A stretch of DNA of 64,000 nt from Grifola frondosa (GCA_001683735.1 LUGG01000014.1:1240001-1304000); one strand, 5' to 3'. Shown: positions 1-13,085, numbered from the stretch's first letter. Notes: generated from the sequence alone by a model not told the origin. Numbers and translations are program-made.

Positions 1-870
1 CACGATCCGTCGAGCTTATCACCCGCGCAAACGTCAATCGTACAACCGAATTCGAAGGGTTCCAGCAGAGCGGCGTCAGGTAGCCCTTCTAGGACTGCGG
101 TAGGGAACAGCGCCGCTGTCGGATCTAATCTTGATGTGCAGATGGAAGACGTTATGGAAGAGGATATTGAACGATTTTTGGCAGAGGATGGTCCTGTAGC
201 TGAGGCTCTTACTGGAGCAACCTCGCTGATGGGCCCACTTGAAGATGCATCCCAAGACGATGATGACCAAGATAGTGATGAAGACCAAGAAACAGGTGGC
301 GAAAACGAGTTCTTCACTCGAGTACCTATCGTACTGCCCCGGAAAAGATTCGCAGGGGCGTGTAATTCGGAAACGGTGAAAGATGGTATGTGTTGCGGCC
401 TAGCATTCTACGTCAGAGACTGAAGGAAAGATTCCCCAGTCAACTTCCTCGGCCCTCGGGATGAGTTCGTTGTCTCGGGTTCAGATGATGGCAACTTCTT
501 TATGTGGAGAAAATCCACTGGTCAATTACACGATATTTTGACGGACGGTTGTCAACGTCATTGAAGGGCATCCCATCTTCCTTTGGTCGCAGTCAGTGGC
601 ATTGACACGACGGTCAAGGCAAGCAGAGGTTTGTTTTGTAAATCAGGAGTAACTCGCTCACATTCTTTATTCTTTATCAAGTTGTTTGCGCCAGCACGCG
701 GACCGAGTAAGTTCTCCAGGATACAGAAGGCTGAGTCCATCATGAGTCGGAATGCTGAAGCGGTGTCTGCACGGAGTGAGCTTTCCAATCTGTTTCTCTA
801 TTATCGGCTCGCTCGTCAAGCAGCTGGTGGTAGTGAAGACGGGGCGGCGCCGCAATGTACTTTCCAGTAA
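1..870 (+). CDS. WD40 protein, DCAF6/DCAF8-like (3' end, 5' partial)
   Basis: This is the C-terminal part of a WD-repeat protein that resembles DDB1-CUL4 associated factors, which act as substrate receptors of CRL4 ubiquitin ligases. An acidic stretch (about 240-300) precedes the last WD repeats, where I read FLGPRDEFVVSGSDDGNFF and then LVAVSGIDTTVK. The tail has LFLYYRLARQAAGG and ends at a TAA at 868-870. A normal intron lies at about 386-430. A GC-AG intron (GCAAGC donor) at 619-681 joins TTVK to LFAPARGP. The frame breaks twice, near 541-548 and at 572-574; at the second site one C seems to be missing in a CCC run. I read these as sequence errors. The start lies left of the window, so the repeat count is unknown. 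The exact DCAF subtype is an inference. Confidence 0.7.
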
Positions 871-1680
871 CGATCCCAGTTGGTAGTGGCCATGTTGTAT
901 TAGTGTATTTTAGCGAGAGTTTGTTAGGACACGTCTGTTATACTACAATGTATCGTAGAATCACATTATTTTTTTCTTCTCGCCGTTTTGCATGGTGAAC
1001 CGCAGTGGCACTTTTAGTGCTGATGCAATACTTGAAATGCAATGTTTGGCCACCTATCTCATGAACACCACATCGGTCTCACCCCATGTATCTTTCGATT
1101 CGATATCAGACATCTGGACCCTACATGATGCAGAGTTGTGCATGGAGTTTTAGACAATAAGATTTTGGGAGGCTATCATGGCATCAGGGACACCAGGAGA
1201 GGGCTCAAGCTCTTGCAATTACTGCCACGAGCATCGTAGTCTGCTCTTCCGTTCCACTGGCTGTCCGTTGGTGCTGGCATCTCTGTCCGTCTGCTTCTTA
1301 AAAAAATTTATCGTTCCTTCTCTTCTAGCTGCGGGCCTGAAGTCATGTAAGTGTGCAAATTGCTCCTTGTCTGTCTTCAACTGCAGAACTTCCAGCTGAT
1401 ACCCTCTCGATCTAATCCTTGTTTCACCGCTGTTCCCAAGACCATCCGAAGGGTTTACAACTGTGTATGAGTGACTTCGGAAGCTTCTCTATTAACTAGC
1501 TGCAAAGGGTTACCAACCAAGGAAACCTTTGACCGTCCTCTTTTTCGCCTGTAACGCAAGCGTCCAAGTGTGGTCGTCCAACTTCACGTCTCCCATCATC
1601 TCACAAACTGTCACCGGTTCAGCCTCACGCATGCATTCGTTCAAGGACGGTCAAGAAAACACAGTGGTGGAGCTGTGGAT
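871..1680. other. intergenic region
   Basis: About 0.8 kb between the WD40 gene and the RS-rich kinase. I see no convincing coding exon. It should hold the WD40 gene's 3' UTR and the kinase promoter and 5' UTR. The kinase start is uncertain, so some of 1500-1680 could be coding or leader. Confidence 0.4.
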
Positions 1681-4600
1681 ATGACGAAGCTTCATCGTTA
1701 TTGGTCTCACGGGGCGTTGTCGACGAGTCTCACACTGAATCATACTCTCAACACTATTCTCATCGCTCCGAAAGCTATAGGACCTCGCCGTCCTCTAGAA
1801 ACGGGTTCGACATGAGACGAGAAGGTCGTCTCTCGTGGTCTCGCGATGTCGATGATTGGCGGTTGGCAGACACACATGACCGTTACAATCGCTCGGGCAA
1901 GGACGATTTCCGTCGCGGTGGTAGGGAGGATTATGACACTCATGACTCCCGGAAGGGAGAAAGTTGGTCTAATCGGAATGATAGCGATGTTCGCTATGAC
2001 GGGTGGCCGGAGGGACGCGATCAAGGCTACCGGTCCTCTTCTTACCAGGACTCTTCTTCATGGACACCCTCCAAACGGTATGAAAGCAGAGGCAGCGAGC
2101 TTACTTCATGGCCGTCTGAAGAGAGTCGTAGTGGGCAACACGACCGAGGTCGTTCTCGGTTTGGACCCTCAGATGGGTGGGGGATAGACGATCATAGGGA
2201 TAATAATACCCAAGAATGGCGGCGAGACAATGGCTGGCAGTCAAAACGGGTCGACAATCTCATCTTCTGGCGGAAGAGCCCTCTCGACCATGGGTTAATG
2301 ATCCGCCGGAGAAGTCTCAGCGGGAGGACCGTTCATGGAGCCCTCGGCTTCGTGGCAGCCTAATCGTCGGAATGGTGGCCAAGGACAACGCAACCAAAAC
2401 TCCACTCGAACTAAAGGTATGAAGGCGAAGAAAAACCACAGTAATAAGCGGGCGCGTGATTGGCGTAATGATGACGGTCAGCTTAACAAGTATGTTTTAA
2501 GGACCACTCGACTCGAGAAATCTTCTAATACTTTCTATCTGGTAGCTGGACCCGAAGAGACAATACCAGCCACAACAACGTACCTAACAAAACACTCGGA
2601 TTACGGAAAGCGCAAACAGGCCCGGTCACCATCTCGAGTTCGGTCTCGTTCTCCTGCTGAGTCCTACTATTCACGACGATCCTCAAGAGGCCGGTCTCCC
2701 TCGTATGATACACCTAAACGCCGCCGTCGAGATGACAGTCGCGCAGGCAGCGGCCGTAGCCGAAGTCCAATACCCAAGCGTCATGTTAGGAAGGCTCATG
2801 TTGATAGGCGGTACTCGAGGTCTCCAACATCTTCACCTCCGAGCCCTCGAAGCACGAGCAGTAGAGGGCGAGTGAGAGGACGAAGTATATCCTCCAGATC
2901 GACCACGAGTCGGAGTAGGACTCGTAGTCCAAGTCTGAGCCCCAGGGAACGTTCACGAACGGTACATCGTTTGCCGGTGGCATCCTCCCTCAAAGATCTC
3001 AGTATTTCTATGCCCAAAACCCCCCTATTCCGTGGAACAACTCTACCCCCTCCTCGCAATCGCGATCTCCCTTCGAAGGTTGACTTTAGTACGAATAATG
3101 TGGAGTCAGCGAAATATGCATCATAAGTTCTCAATACTTAATCCACCATGTGTAGCGTACTCGTCCAACTGCCAAAAACGACGCACCTTCAAGCTCATAT
3201 ATATCAATGCCCCCACCATCTAATATTCGTCCACCTGATTCTGTTTCCCGCGAAACTGCTTCCATGCGGACGGCAGCCAGTTCGCCTCCAACGGACTCTC
3301 GCCCAAAGTCCGGTGCAATGTCGACTCGCCTCTCCTCTTCGAAAAACGCTGGATTCAAGCCTATAGGTCAGGCGAGCTCTGCCGTAAAGAGGTTCTTCCC
3401 GGGTGATGATGACGAGGAGAGCGAGCCCGAGCGGGAACGTCGGTTATCGCCTCCACCTCAGACATCTCGTTTTGTACCATTTGATCGCTACTCGAACTCG
3501 ACTTCCACTTCCCCCGACGTTCGTCCTCGCAGGCAGAATGGGAACATCACCCCAGAGCTCCGGCCGCATATTGGCAATCGTGCTAATGATAAAAACTCGG
3601 TTTTCCCAGGAGCGAAAGGAATCAAGAGAATCGCCTGATGTTATTCATGCTCGTGATGTACGGCTGTCTACTCATGAAGATTCGAGGGCGCCTGGCCAGT
3701 CTGTTGATCAGAGACGAATGGATGTGCAGTCACAGGAGCACGAGGACCGGAGCTTGACGCCAACCCAGACTCCAACTCAGACACGACCTCCATCGCCCCT
3801 CAGAAGTTCCAAGGAAGAACTATACACTATAGTCAGTCAGGTCGGCGAGGGCACCTTTGGAAAGGTATACAAAGCGCGCAATACTAGCAATGGGCGATTC
3901 GTCGCGCTCAAGAGGATCCGGATGGAAGCAGAGCGAGATGGATTTCCTGTCACGGCCATGCGTGAAATCAAAACTCTTGCAGTCTCTGCGACATGAAAAC
4001 GTTGTGCGTTTGTATGAGATGTTGGTTTCGAACGGTGAGTTCCGTTGTTGCGATGCTATCTGAATTCTGTCCTGATGCAATTTTCCAGGCTCCGTGTACA
4101 TGGTCTTTGAGTATATGGACCACGATCTGACCGGCGTGCTCTCACAAACCCAGTTCAACTTCACCGATGCCCACTTAAAGTCATTCTGCCGTCAAATGCT
4201 TGCTGGGTTGGCCTACCTGCATCACAAGGGAGTGATACACCGCGACATCAAAGGCTCAAACATCCTCATCAACAACCGCGGGGAGTTGAAGCTTGCAGAC
4301 TTCGGTTTGGCGCGGTTTTACCAGAAGCGGCGGCGCAGCGACTACACCAATCGTGTTATCACTCTCTGGTACAGACCACCCGAACTATTATTTGGAACCA
4401 CTGTTTATGGTCCCGAAGTTGACATGTGGAGCGCAGGGTGAGTCACCTCTGTGATGACTTGCTTTGATTGCTTAGTTTTTCTGCCTTAGATGTATCATGT
4501 TGGAGCTCTTCACAAAGAAGCCTGTGTTTCAGGGTAATGATGAGATCCACCAACTCGATGTCATCTACAAGATTCTTGGTACTCCGACTGTAGAGCGATG

Positions 4601-5018
4601 GCCTGCCGTTACGAGTCTTCCCTGGTACGAACTGGTGAAACCTAAGGACGTAATACCCAATCATTTCCGAGAGCTGTTCGACAAGTAAGGGCCTTTTTGT
4701 GTACTTTTCTGATGTACTGAAACGTTCCTCGTATCAGATGGCTTTCTCCTGCTGGTCTTGACCTAGCAGAGCGTCTTCTTGCTTATGATCCAGCGCAGCG
4801 TGTTACGGCTGCACAGGCGCTAGAAGCGCCTTACTTCCACCAGGAACAACCTTTACCTGCGGCGCCTGTTGGGTATGCCTCTTTTTTGCTGGTGGTGTAC
4901 TTTGCAGTAGACTAATTTAGCCCTCAGGTTGTCCTCTTTGCAAGGGGAATGGCATGAACTGGAGACCAAGCGAGAGCGGGCGAAGAAACGGAGGAAAGTC
5001 GAGGGTGGTGCACAATGA
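1681..5018 (+). CDS. CDK12/CTK1-like RNA polymerase II CTD kinase with long RS-rich N-terminus
   Basis: A cyclin-dependent kinase of the CTK1/CDK12 class, which phosphorylates the RNA polymerase II C-terminal domain in the nucleus. The kinase domain starts near 3820 with [11 protein letters not shown], followed by ALKRIRME, a PITAIRE-type helix written [25 protein letters not shown], and [10 protein letters not shown]. Introns at 4035-4088, 4438-4489, 4685-4737 and 4873-4927 splice in frame, and the protein ends RKVEGGAQ. The region before the kinase domain (1701-3800) is rich in Arg/Ser with many SR and SP dipeptides, as in CDK12. That region crosses frames several times, so its exon structure and the start at 1681 are uncertain. 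Inside the kinase domain one extra A in the run 3970-3973 breaks [12 protein letters not shown]. In a gene this conserved I take that as a sequence error. Confidence 0.85.
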
Positions 5019-5142
5019 TTTGCTTTTCGTATTGTTATCTCCTTAGCACGCAATGTAATGCTCTCCACAACACTCGCGGACTTTTTTCAATGAATCTTAG
5101 CAGGAACAGTGATGTACAGATATGATGATACATGTTTCATGC

Positions 5143-6698
5143 TCATGTCGACTCGAACTTCACGAGACCTTTCTCCGTGAGGTGCTGCACGATAGACTCT
5201 ACCTAGAAGTGCAAGGTTGGATTCAACGCTAAGTCTCACAGCACGTCAAAGAACGGGGCTTACATTCGCGGCGGTTATACGGATCTGCATGTCCCATCGC
5301 TTTGTGAATGGCGCCCCCGTGTCCTCTTCGACCTGGTCAACATCACCCAGGCCGCCGGCCTTACCTTGGGCATCATCCTCCCGGAAACCTCAAATGTAAT
5401 GAGTTTTTCTACTTGGTCTATCGAGCCCTTCAAGCGGCCTTGCTGGATCATCTTCCGCGCCATCGTTTCTGCTGCACCAGGGGTCAGGTCCAAGAGCGCA
5501 CCGAGGCCACGGAACGTGATGTTGTTGTAAATCTTGGAGCTCGCGAGGAGATTGTGCTCCATGACCGCGCGGTCGAGCACAGTGGAGGGGCCCGTGCGCT
5601 TGCTCGCGTTGGGATCTTGCGCATCGTCCTCGTCCGCAATTACCGCAGCAAGACGGTCGTTCGCGGACATGGAGATCTCTGCGAGTTGGTGTGGCTTGAG
5701 GGTGCCCTCGAATTCATGAATCTCCGCGGGACGGAGTATGCGGTCGTGGAACATTTTCTGAAGGATGTTGAAGGAGGGGAGTTCGGAGGTGCGCTCGTCG
5801 CGGCACAGGGACGCGAGAATGCGTGATCGGTTGGGGCCGGCAGGCGCGAGGACGGCACATGTGACGGCTGCAGACCTGGTTGCAGTCGGCGGAGAGCGAG
5901 CGAAAGGCATTGAACGTACTCACAACATGTGCTTCCGTTCTTCTTCATCGATTTCAGCTATCCAGCTGAGCTCGTGATATCTACTGGCGGCTTCTAAGAA
6001 TTTGCGACCGTAGTCATTTATGCGAGCTTGACAGAGTTTGAATTGAAGGAGTGTTTCTCTGTCTGTTGTTGAATGGGTTAAGGAGGCAGCTCGTCCATAG
6101 TATGTTTCGGCTTGGCCAGAGTCCTCATCTTCGAGCAGGAGGCGAACGATTCGGACATATATGCGCAGTTTGTCTTCGTCTGATACCAACCTGATCTCCA
6201 CAAGTTCAATGATGCTTCGATCATGGGTAGTCAGAACAATACTCACCGCTGACCTGAGTCGAGCGATATGCCCATGAGGACTCGTGCAGCCTCACTCCAT
6301 CCCTCCTCCGCCTCGAGCAGATCTGCCAATTGGAATCTCAAGGAATTTACCTGTGGAGATGGCTGAAGCCAAGCCGGATGACTACTTTCGAAAACATACC
6401 TGCTCCTCATAGCTCACAATACGGGGCTGTACTGTGGCGAGTGTATCTTCCACTATGCGCTTTCTAAGCTCAGCGTCCTTGATTACACCGTCTGCGAGGG
6501 CCTTGACTAGCTCAGAGAGAACATGTCTGCCGACTACGATGTTGACGTCTTGGTTGACGACATTGTCGATGAGGATGTGAATGCTGTGTTGATACCCGGT
6601 TGATTTGGATGGGATAGTATCTCGGAGAGCAGTGACTGGTACGCAGAGGCCTTGTCTTTCTGGCTGAGGGAAGCCAACTGAGTCAACTTGGCTTCCAT
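5143..6698 (-). CDS. CSN4: COP9 signalosome complex subunit 4
   Basis: A scaffold subunit of the COP9 signalosome, the complex that removes NEDD8 from cullin-RING ligases. The start (cat at 6696-6698) gives MEAKLTQLASLSQKDKASAY. Later exons read LSELVKALADG, VSYEEQ, LEDEDSGQAETYYGRAASL and the PCI-domain stretch ILDRAVMEHNLL-like, where I see VLDRAVMEHNLLASSKIYNN and MARKMIQQGRLKGSIDQVE. The last exon gives VESIVQHLTEKGLVKFEST before the stop at 5143-5145. Length and order match the family. One G (C on the + strand, near 5388-5389) appears missing after LITFE; restoring it would open GFREDDAQGKAGGLG up to the last intron. The gene is divergent from the repeat-protein gene to its right. Confidence 0.93.
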
Positions 6699-7279
6699 AG
6701 ATCTGGTGGAGAATTATAACGATCAATCAAGTCGCGACGGACGGTGGCGTGAAGGACGACGCGTCGAGCACGTGGGTTCACTATTGGTGCCCAAAATGGA
6801 AATGGGATGAGCTTATCGGGATAAGCAGCAAACAAGAACGGGGCGCTAACTTGGTAGCTACGCGCACATACACAGCTACGCGCACTTGCGCGCACTTTCG
6901 TCTTTCGCACCATCCGCTCTCCCCACTGGCCCTCTTTACCGGCGTGCTCTCTGAGAAAGCAGGCTCTCAGAATTTCAGCACAGATAGGCGATACATCTGC
7001 CGCCGTCGCCGTGGGGATTCGCAACTCGTAACGTATGTATGTCAGATCTTGCTGATCCAATCACTGTCCCAGCCCTGTCTTACCCATCCTCTCAGCTTAT
7101 TTCTCAGCCTGGCAGAGCTGTCCCCGACCGTTTTCTTTCTCTCCACGTACCCTAGTCCCAAGCATACCGCGCCTGCCGCTACTCGTGGCTCCACTTAATC
7201 CTTGCTGCTAGCCAGCCGACGCATTTTATTCGCTTCGTCGCGTCGCATATCGACAACTCCCTATCCGCCAGCTGGCCTA
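6699..7279. promoter_or_regulatory. divergent intergenic region between CSN4 and the YP-repeat gene
   Basis: About 580 bp separate the CSN4 start on the minus strand from the likely start of the rightward gene. It must contain both upstream regions. It has pyrimidine-rich stretches (about 7080-7160), common just before fungal transcription starts. I see no clear TATA box or coding exon. Confidence 0.4.
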
Positions 7280-10200
7280 ATGTCCCATCTCACAGCCAAC
7301 AATGTCCATAAATCATATCTCTTCGAGCTTCCTCGCTCTTTTCAACCTATGACTCCTCCGGAAACAGACTACGAGACACCTACGCAGCCTTTCAGGCAGC
7401 CTCTTCGGGTGCAGACTGCAACCCCGGCTGAACTGGAGCCTATCTCAGCACAAGTCCCTGCTTCGTCCTTGAATGAAACTCCTCTTCCGTACCATCGAAG
7501 AAAGCCATCTCTCACCTATATCAACTCTGGAATTCGAGAGTCGCGCGAGAGAGTTGTTCATCGCGGTATTAAATGGCTGGTGGTCGTCATTCCACCCGTC
7601 TCCTTTGCGAGGGAACACGGCCACCTTGGCCACACGCTATCGTCTGGTTCTCCCAGCCGTCTGGCAAGTGGCATTCTGATGCCACTGTTTCCGACGGTAA
7701 GTGCTGTCTCGTTGGCACTTATCAATCAGATTGACGTGCGCAGTAGATGAATGGCCAGCTTGTTGCGATAGCCCGCGAGTTCAGCCTCCCTAGCATTGCG
7801 GGAATATGCCTTTACTTGCACACTACACATAACGGAATCGCGCTATGTCCGCGGGTGTCCGACGACTCGTGGCCATTACTATGGAGCCATTTGTTCGACG
7901 CACGTTCTCCAACGGTTCCTTCACAGCAGATGCCCATAAGTGGTCAAGTAGAATTTGACATCGACTTTGTGAAGGCGCGCTGGTATGATGCATGGCTTGC
8001 GTCCGCTCGGCGGGAATACATGGATGTTCCTCAATCCGTCACTCCATCCCGAGTGCCGTCGGTCTCTCACGGCCGTGATGACAGTAGAACGACAATTGCC
8101 GATGAACAAGCAGATGAACAGGCTGATAGCCTCTCCTTCGTTCAGCAGTCTAGGGCTGCCTTGGCCCCTTCGCGGAACATCAAGAAACTTTCTCTTCTAG
8201 ACCGATTTGACTCTGTTTCCGCCAGGTCAGGATCAAAGCTCGTGCCTCGCAACTTGTCTCCTCCCAGTCCCAATTCAACGCAGAATCCGACATCGCAGGC
8301 GCTCTCGCCCATCGTACAGGAATCGGAGCCCGGGACTGTCGTTAGAGGGGTCGATAGCCTTGTCAACTCATGGCGCGCCAGCGCGGCGATCTCACGCAGT
8401 CCCTTAGCTGCCACTGGTCAAACAAGTCTTGACCCTGCGAACATGCCAAACATGCTTGGGGACCTTCCCACCGCGAGCACGTCTGACACGCACTCCGAGT
8501 TTAACCTTGACGACTACACCTGGTCGGTGTCTTCGGTCGGGCCCCTTGAATATGATGATGTGGAGTCAATCGCGTCGTGGGACCGCGTGCCCTCTGTTCA
8601 CATGGACAGACGGCTTGAAGGATCGGTCTGTCTCACGCCTTCCGTGTGCACCTCCTTCGGGCCTCCCGATGACGACGACGAGATGTATTCTCCCGTTTCA
8701 TACTCACGCCTACCTTCTCCTGACATCGCCCGACGCGTTATGGAAGATGTCCCTGCTACACCATCTACTGCGACGAGTTGGGGCCCACCCTCCTACCCTC
8801 CGTCTGCAGATGGTTCCGAATACGGTGCGCTGTCTGTTGACCTCGGAAGACGGTTGATGTCAAGCCGACCTGTCACCCCGGCAACTGCGACCTCTTGGGG
8901 TCCGGCATCGTGTCCTCCTGCACACAGCGAGCACTCGTTCCGAGTTGCTTCCCCGGATCTGGGTGAGCGCAAGATGTCGAGTGTTCCCGGATCGCCGATC
9001 CTACGGTCACGTCCGTGGAAGCACGTTTGGCCTTACACAGAACAACACGATGCCGCGCTGCCTTCCCAGGAAGGAGCAGCACGTCCATATGAGTTTGTCT
9101 TCCCATACTATGATGCTTCGAAGGCATTGTCCTGGCCGCATGTCAACGATGCCACGTCCCCGAAAACGGAACCTTCGGGAACGCAGCAGGAACCGGCACG
9201 TCCGTATGGTTTGGTCTATCCATACTACGACGCGGCGACAGCTTCGACTTGGCGGCATGTTTGGCCGTACGTTAAAGATGTATCATCCTCACAGCCGGAA
9301 TCCTCGCACCCGGGGACCTCTGAGATGCAGGAAGATGCAGTCGGGCCATACCCGTTCGTGTATCCGTACTACAATGCAGCGCAAGAGTCGACCTGGTCGC
9401 ACGTCACGCCCTATTCTACTGGCGCACCACCGGAACCAGTACAGGGGTCGGCACATCCTTATGAGTTTGTATTTCCGTACTACAACGCGGCTGCCCATAG
9501 TGCAATTGCTCCCGAGGATGTTCTGACTGCGGGGCCTTGGAAACAAGTGTGGCCTTACGCGCCGTCCTCGCGCCGGTCATCATTTTCCGATAGTATCTTG
9601 ACAGCCGACTTGTCCTCAAGGTACCCTATTTTAACTTGTATCCGGCAGTGTATCCTTCCTTCGATCTTTACCCCTGCGCTGTTGTTGCAGCGGGTGATGC
9701 ATCCGAGAATATCCACGTCTCCGCCGGCGGCGCATACCCCTCTTTTGACCTCTGTAAGTTGGTTGTTCCGCCGTTGACTTTCATGTGTATCTGACTTGAA
9801 CTTCGACTATGACAACAGATCCGGCTGTGTACCCCTCGTTCGACCTCTACCCCGCAGTCGTGAACGTGGCTGAACCTACGGGAACAGCGAATGTGTCTGT
9901 TGGGCTTGAAGCGACTTATCCCGTGTTTGATATATGTAAGACCCCTTCGATATTGCTTTGCCTTTTGGTCAAACCTGATGTGCAACGCGACAGATCCAGC
10001 AGTGTATCCCGACTTCAGGATATATGCAAATATGACACCAGCTCATGAGGATAGTGCGCCCGCCGCTGCTGATGCGGGTTCCGCGATGACTATCCAAGCA
10101 GTATCCAATTATCCGGTTTTCGAGCTGTGTATGTGATGTCGCCGTGGATACCCTGTGCATTGGAATTTATGCTTGCTTTCAGACCCTGCCGTGGAAGCGC

Positions 10201-12887
10201 AGAAGTTGGATCGGATCATGTCTTTGACAACTATGACTACATCCCAAGAACCTGCTTCAATTGTCATCCCAGCTCTGTCACAAACTTCGTACCCAACGTT
10301 TGACCTCTGTATGTTTTAAATTTATTTTCACTTTGTCTACTGTTATGTCTCATGGTCATATGAAGACCCCCCGGCCTATCCATCCGATACCACGGACGCA
10401 CCCCCAATAGTGGAACCATTTTCTCTATCAAGCCAATATCCTGCACTCGAGATCTGTGCGGACGCATTTTATGAACTCCCTTCAAATGTCTCATTCATGT
10501 GATGTCTTGCAGATCCTGCTGTGTACCCACACAATCTGAGAACGGTATACCCGCAGTGGTTGCGAGCGATGAGCCTGGATCGTTACGGACGGTACCAACA
10601 GGGATTGCTACCGGCGTGCGGGTGCAATATCCATTCTTCGACATCTGTGCGTACCTCTATGCTTCCCTGCTTCGGCTGAATACGTGCTCATTAATATTTC
10701 AACAGATCCTACCCTCAGCCGAACAGAAACTGCCGAACGTTTTGGCGTCGCCTTGCCGAAACAGTACCCTAGCTTCGATATTTGTATGTTGAGCTTGACA
10801 GACATAGTTTTGTGTCCTAGCCTCTCACAGTAAACATGGAATAGATCCCGCTATGTATCCACATAACCTTGAAGATATCTATCCCCCGATCTCAATTCGT
10901 CAGGACAACCAGGGCGATATTTTCAATGGGGAGAGCGCTGTCAAGCTCGCTCCAAGGTATCCTGTATTCGAGCTATGTGTGTCGCACCCTCTTCACCGTC
11001 TATTGCTCTCTCTCATGGTTGCTTCCTAGATGATCCGGTGTATCCCCGCAGCTTAGACCATATATATCCCTCAACGATTATAGAGCCAGTTGAAGACGGG
11101 CTAAAGGTACTGTCGTCAGGTAGCACGTTGCGTGTCAAGCTGTCCACGACATATCCTGCTTTCGAACTTTGTGCGTAATTCTTATATGCTTCTTTTCAAT
11201 GCATTCATCATAAAATGCATAGATCCTCCGGTGTATCCGTACAATCTGACGAGCTTGTATCCGGCAATATCCGTTGTCGAGGCTGAGAGCATGTACATAA
11301 AGGATTCTATTCCGTCGGGCGGATCCTCCGTGTCAGCTAGGTCTTCTATGAGGTCGCATGTCGCTGCGGTTCGGTCGCGGTCGCGCTCACCCTCGACGAA
11401 ACGGGCGATTCCGCCGGTACCCCCATTGCCACAATATGCCCGGAACATGCGGCCTTCCTCATCTCTATCTCGACAGTCATTACCGGCTGACCGTGTTGCG
11501 ATGAGCTATGTCGTACCCTCGTTGACGCCCTATCCAGTTATTTGTCCTTGTAGGTCCTTTCGCCAACTATTGGCATATCTCCTGCTCATACTAGAGTACA
11601 GATCCGCCCGTATATCCGTTCTTCGCGTTGTATCCTGAGATCGCGACAGAACCAATACGAGATGTGCATCCCGGGGTTCCAGTTGCGCTGGGAGCACAAT
11701 ACCCGGCTTTCGACCTCTGTAAGGACACTTAAATGCTCTGTGTGCCGTATATATCTGATCGAAACGTAGATCCAGCTGTTTACCCCGCATTCGAGATATA
11801 TCCACCGGTATCGAGCGAGGTGGTGGCCCCACAGGAATTGACTGCACCAGTTGTCGCCACCCCAGATACTGTATCTCCTAAAACTCCTCATCGACGACCG
11901 ACATTCAGTCACCGAGATCTTCATGATCAAGTCTTCAATGCGGAACGTGAACCACTGAAGGACCGGCTCATCTCCTCAGATTGCAGGTCGGCGACCAACA
12001 CTCAGTCACCAGGATCTACACCAACAAGTCCCTGCAGCAGAACATGAAGCATTGAAAAATGTTTCTGCAATCCCGGCACCCAAACTACAACCTCCTGTCC
12101 CAGAGCCTCGTCTCCCTCCTACCGGTTCAAGCCCTTTAACCCCTCTTCCAGCTCGGCCAACGATCCCTTCTTCCCGGAGGCGCTCTGGGACTGTGAGTTC
12201 AAGAGCCAATGACCTTCCCCCTCCGCCTGCGGATGTTTCGAGAAGGCAGTTATCTAATATGCCTAATAGAGGGCCATCCTCTCCTGACTCCTCAGCAACT
12301 ACGACTCCCGGCCTCAGAAGGGTGTCATCTGCCCGAGTCCCTGGGCTGCCCGCACATCCTAGTGTAAATCGGAGATTGTCATCCATACCCTCTCGATCCA
12401 TTTCCTCGACATTGCCTGCCCTTCGTGAACCCAGATCTGCAGGGGAAGCCATTGACCGTCGACCGTCGACCCTATCTCCGTTAACAGAGGACGACACGGA
12501 GCGGGCAGTTCCTTCTCCTTCAAAACACCTGCTATCTCCAGATGGGGCAGACAGTGGGAGAAGCACGATGATGTCGTCGCCCAAGGCTTCGCCTCCGGGC
12601 GTCTCAGAGTCTCAACAATCTGCGACTCTTCCTCCCGCTCGTCCTTCTCCGCGTTTAACTCGGAGTAGTGTGATGGAAAGAGCTAGAGCATATGATGTAT
12701 CACCTGGTACGTAGCTCCCATACATTCACAAGGTTATAATTGACTTTTCTTTTCCGGCACCATAGTGGATGATACGCCCGTGAAGCTCATGTCTGCCTTG
12801 TCGCAGTTCCCTGCGCCTCCTGTCCCTCCGCCATCTGGTCGACCAATGGTCTCGAAGCTTGACCGAACAAAATATCCGTTCGCATGA
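7280..12887 (+). CDS. large Tyr/Pro-repeat protein built from duplicated exons, function unknown
   Basis: The likely start is the ATG at 7280 (MSHLTANNVHKSYLFELP). A well-folded-looking N-terminal domain reads ELFIAVLNGWWSSFHPSP, RYRLVLPAVWQVAF, then after an intron near 7695 EMNGQLVAIAREFSLPSIAG-like text and FDIDFVKARWYDAWL. From about 8580 the protein is repetitive. Three repeat types follow: TATSWGPP.YPP, then W.HVWPY with PYEFVFPYYDAA (about 9000-9570), then a long run of units with DPAVYP or PAVYP followed by YPxFDLY. The last type is encoded by about a dozen small exons. The tail (11770-12887) is Pro/Ser-rich and basic, ending SKLDRTKYPFA. Single-base frame breaks occur near 7410-7480, at 9629-9632 and at 10551. 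I do not recognise a function; no signal peptide or membrane segment is evident. Confidence 0.7.
8998..9580 (+). repeat. in-frame coding repeats, W-HVWPY / PYEFVFPYYDAA type
   Basis: Within one large exon the translation alternates WKHVWPY-like and PYEFVFPYYDA-like motifs at least four times (near 9013, 9087, 9207, 9253, 9350, 9454 and 9538). The DNA copies have diverged, but the aromatic and proline positions are held. Confidence 0.75.
9819..11718 (+). repeat. tandem array of phase-1 repeat exons (YP repeats)
   Basis: Ten consecutive small exons share one plan. Each begins with the last two bases of a Tyr codon followed by CCx, giving YPAVYP or a variant, and ends with TYPxF(D/E)(L/I) plus one base. 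Exons as I read them: 9819-9935, 9994-10128, 10183-10308, 10366-10455, 10513-10646, 10706-10783, 10845-10976, 11030-11170, 11223-11549, 11602-11718. All but one have a length divisible by three. The exception (134 nt) lacks one G near 10551. All introns between them are phase 1 and about 45-65 bp. The exon before (ending at 9753) and the one after (from 11770) belong to the same series. Confidence 0.85.
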
Positions 12888-13085
12888 CATGATCCTTGAT
12901 GGCTAACGTTCTCAGTCGATCATACATTTATCTCTACTTATCTATTTCGTGTCGGATATGTGGAAGACGTAATCGAAAACAATTGATCTACTCGTTTCTC
13001 TGCTGTTATATCTTGTGATCTTCAACGAATCTCTGGATTTGTTCACGTACCTTCAACAAACCACTAGTTCCTCGTCAAAACGTCG

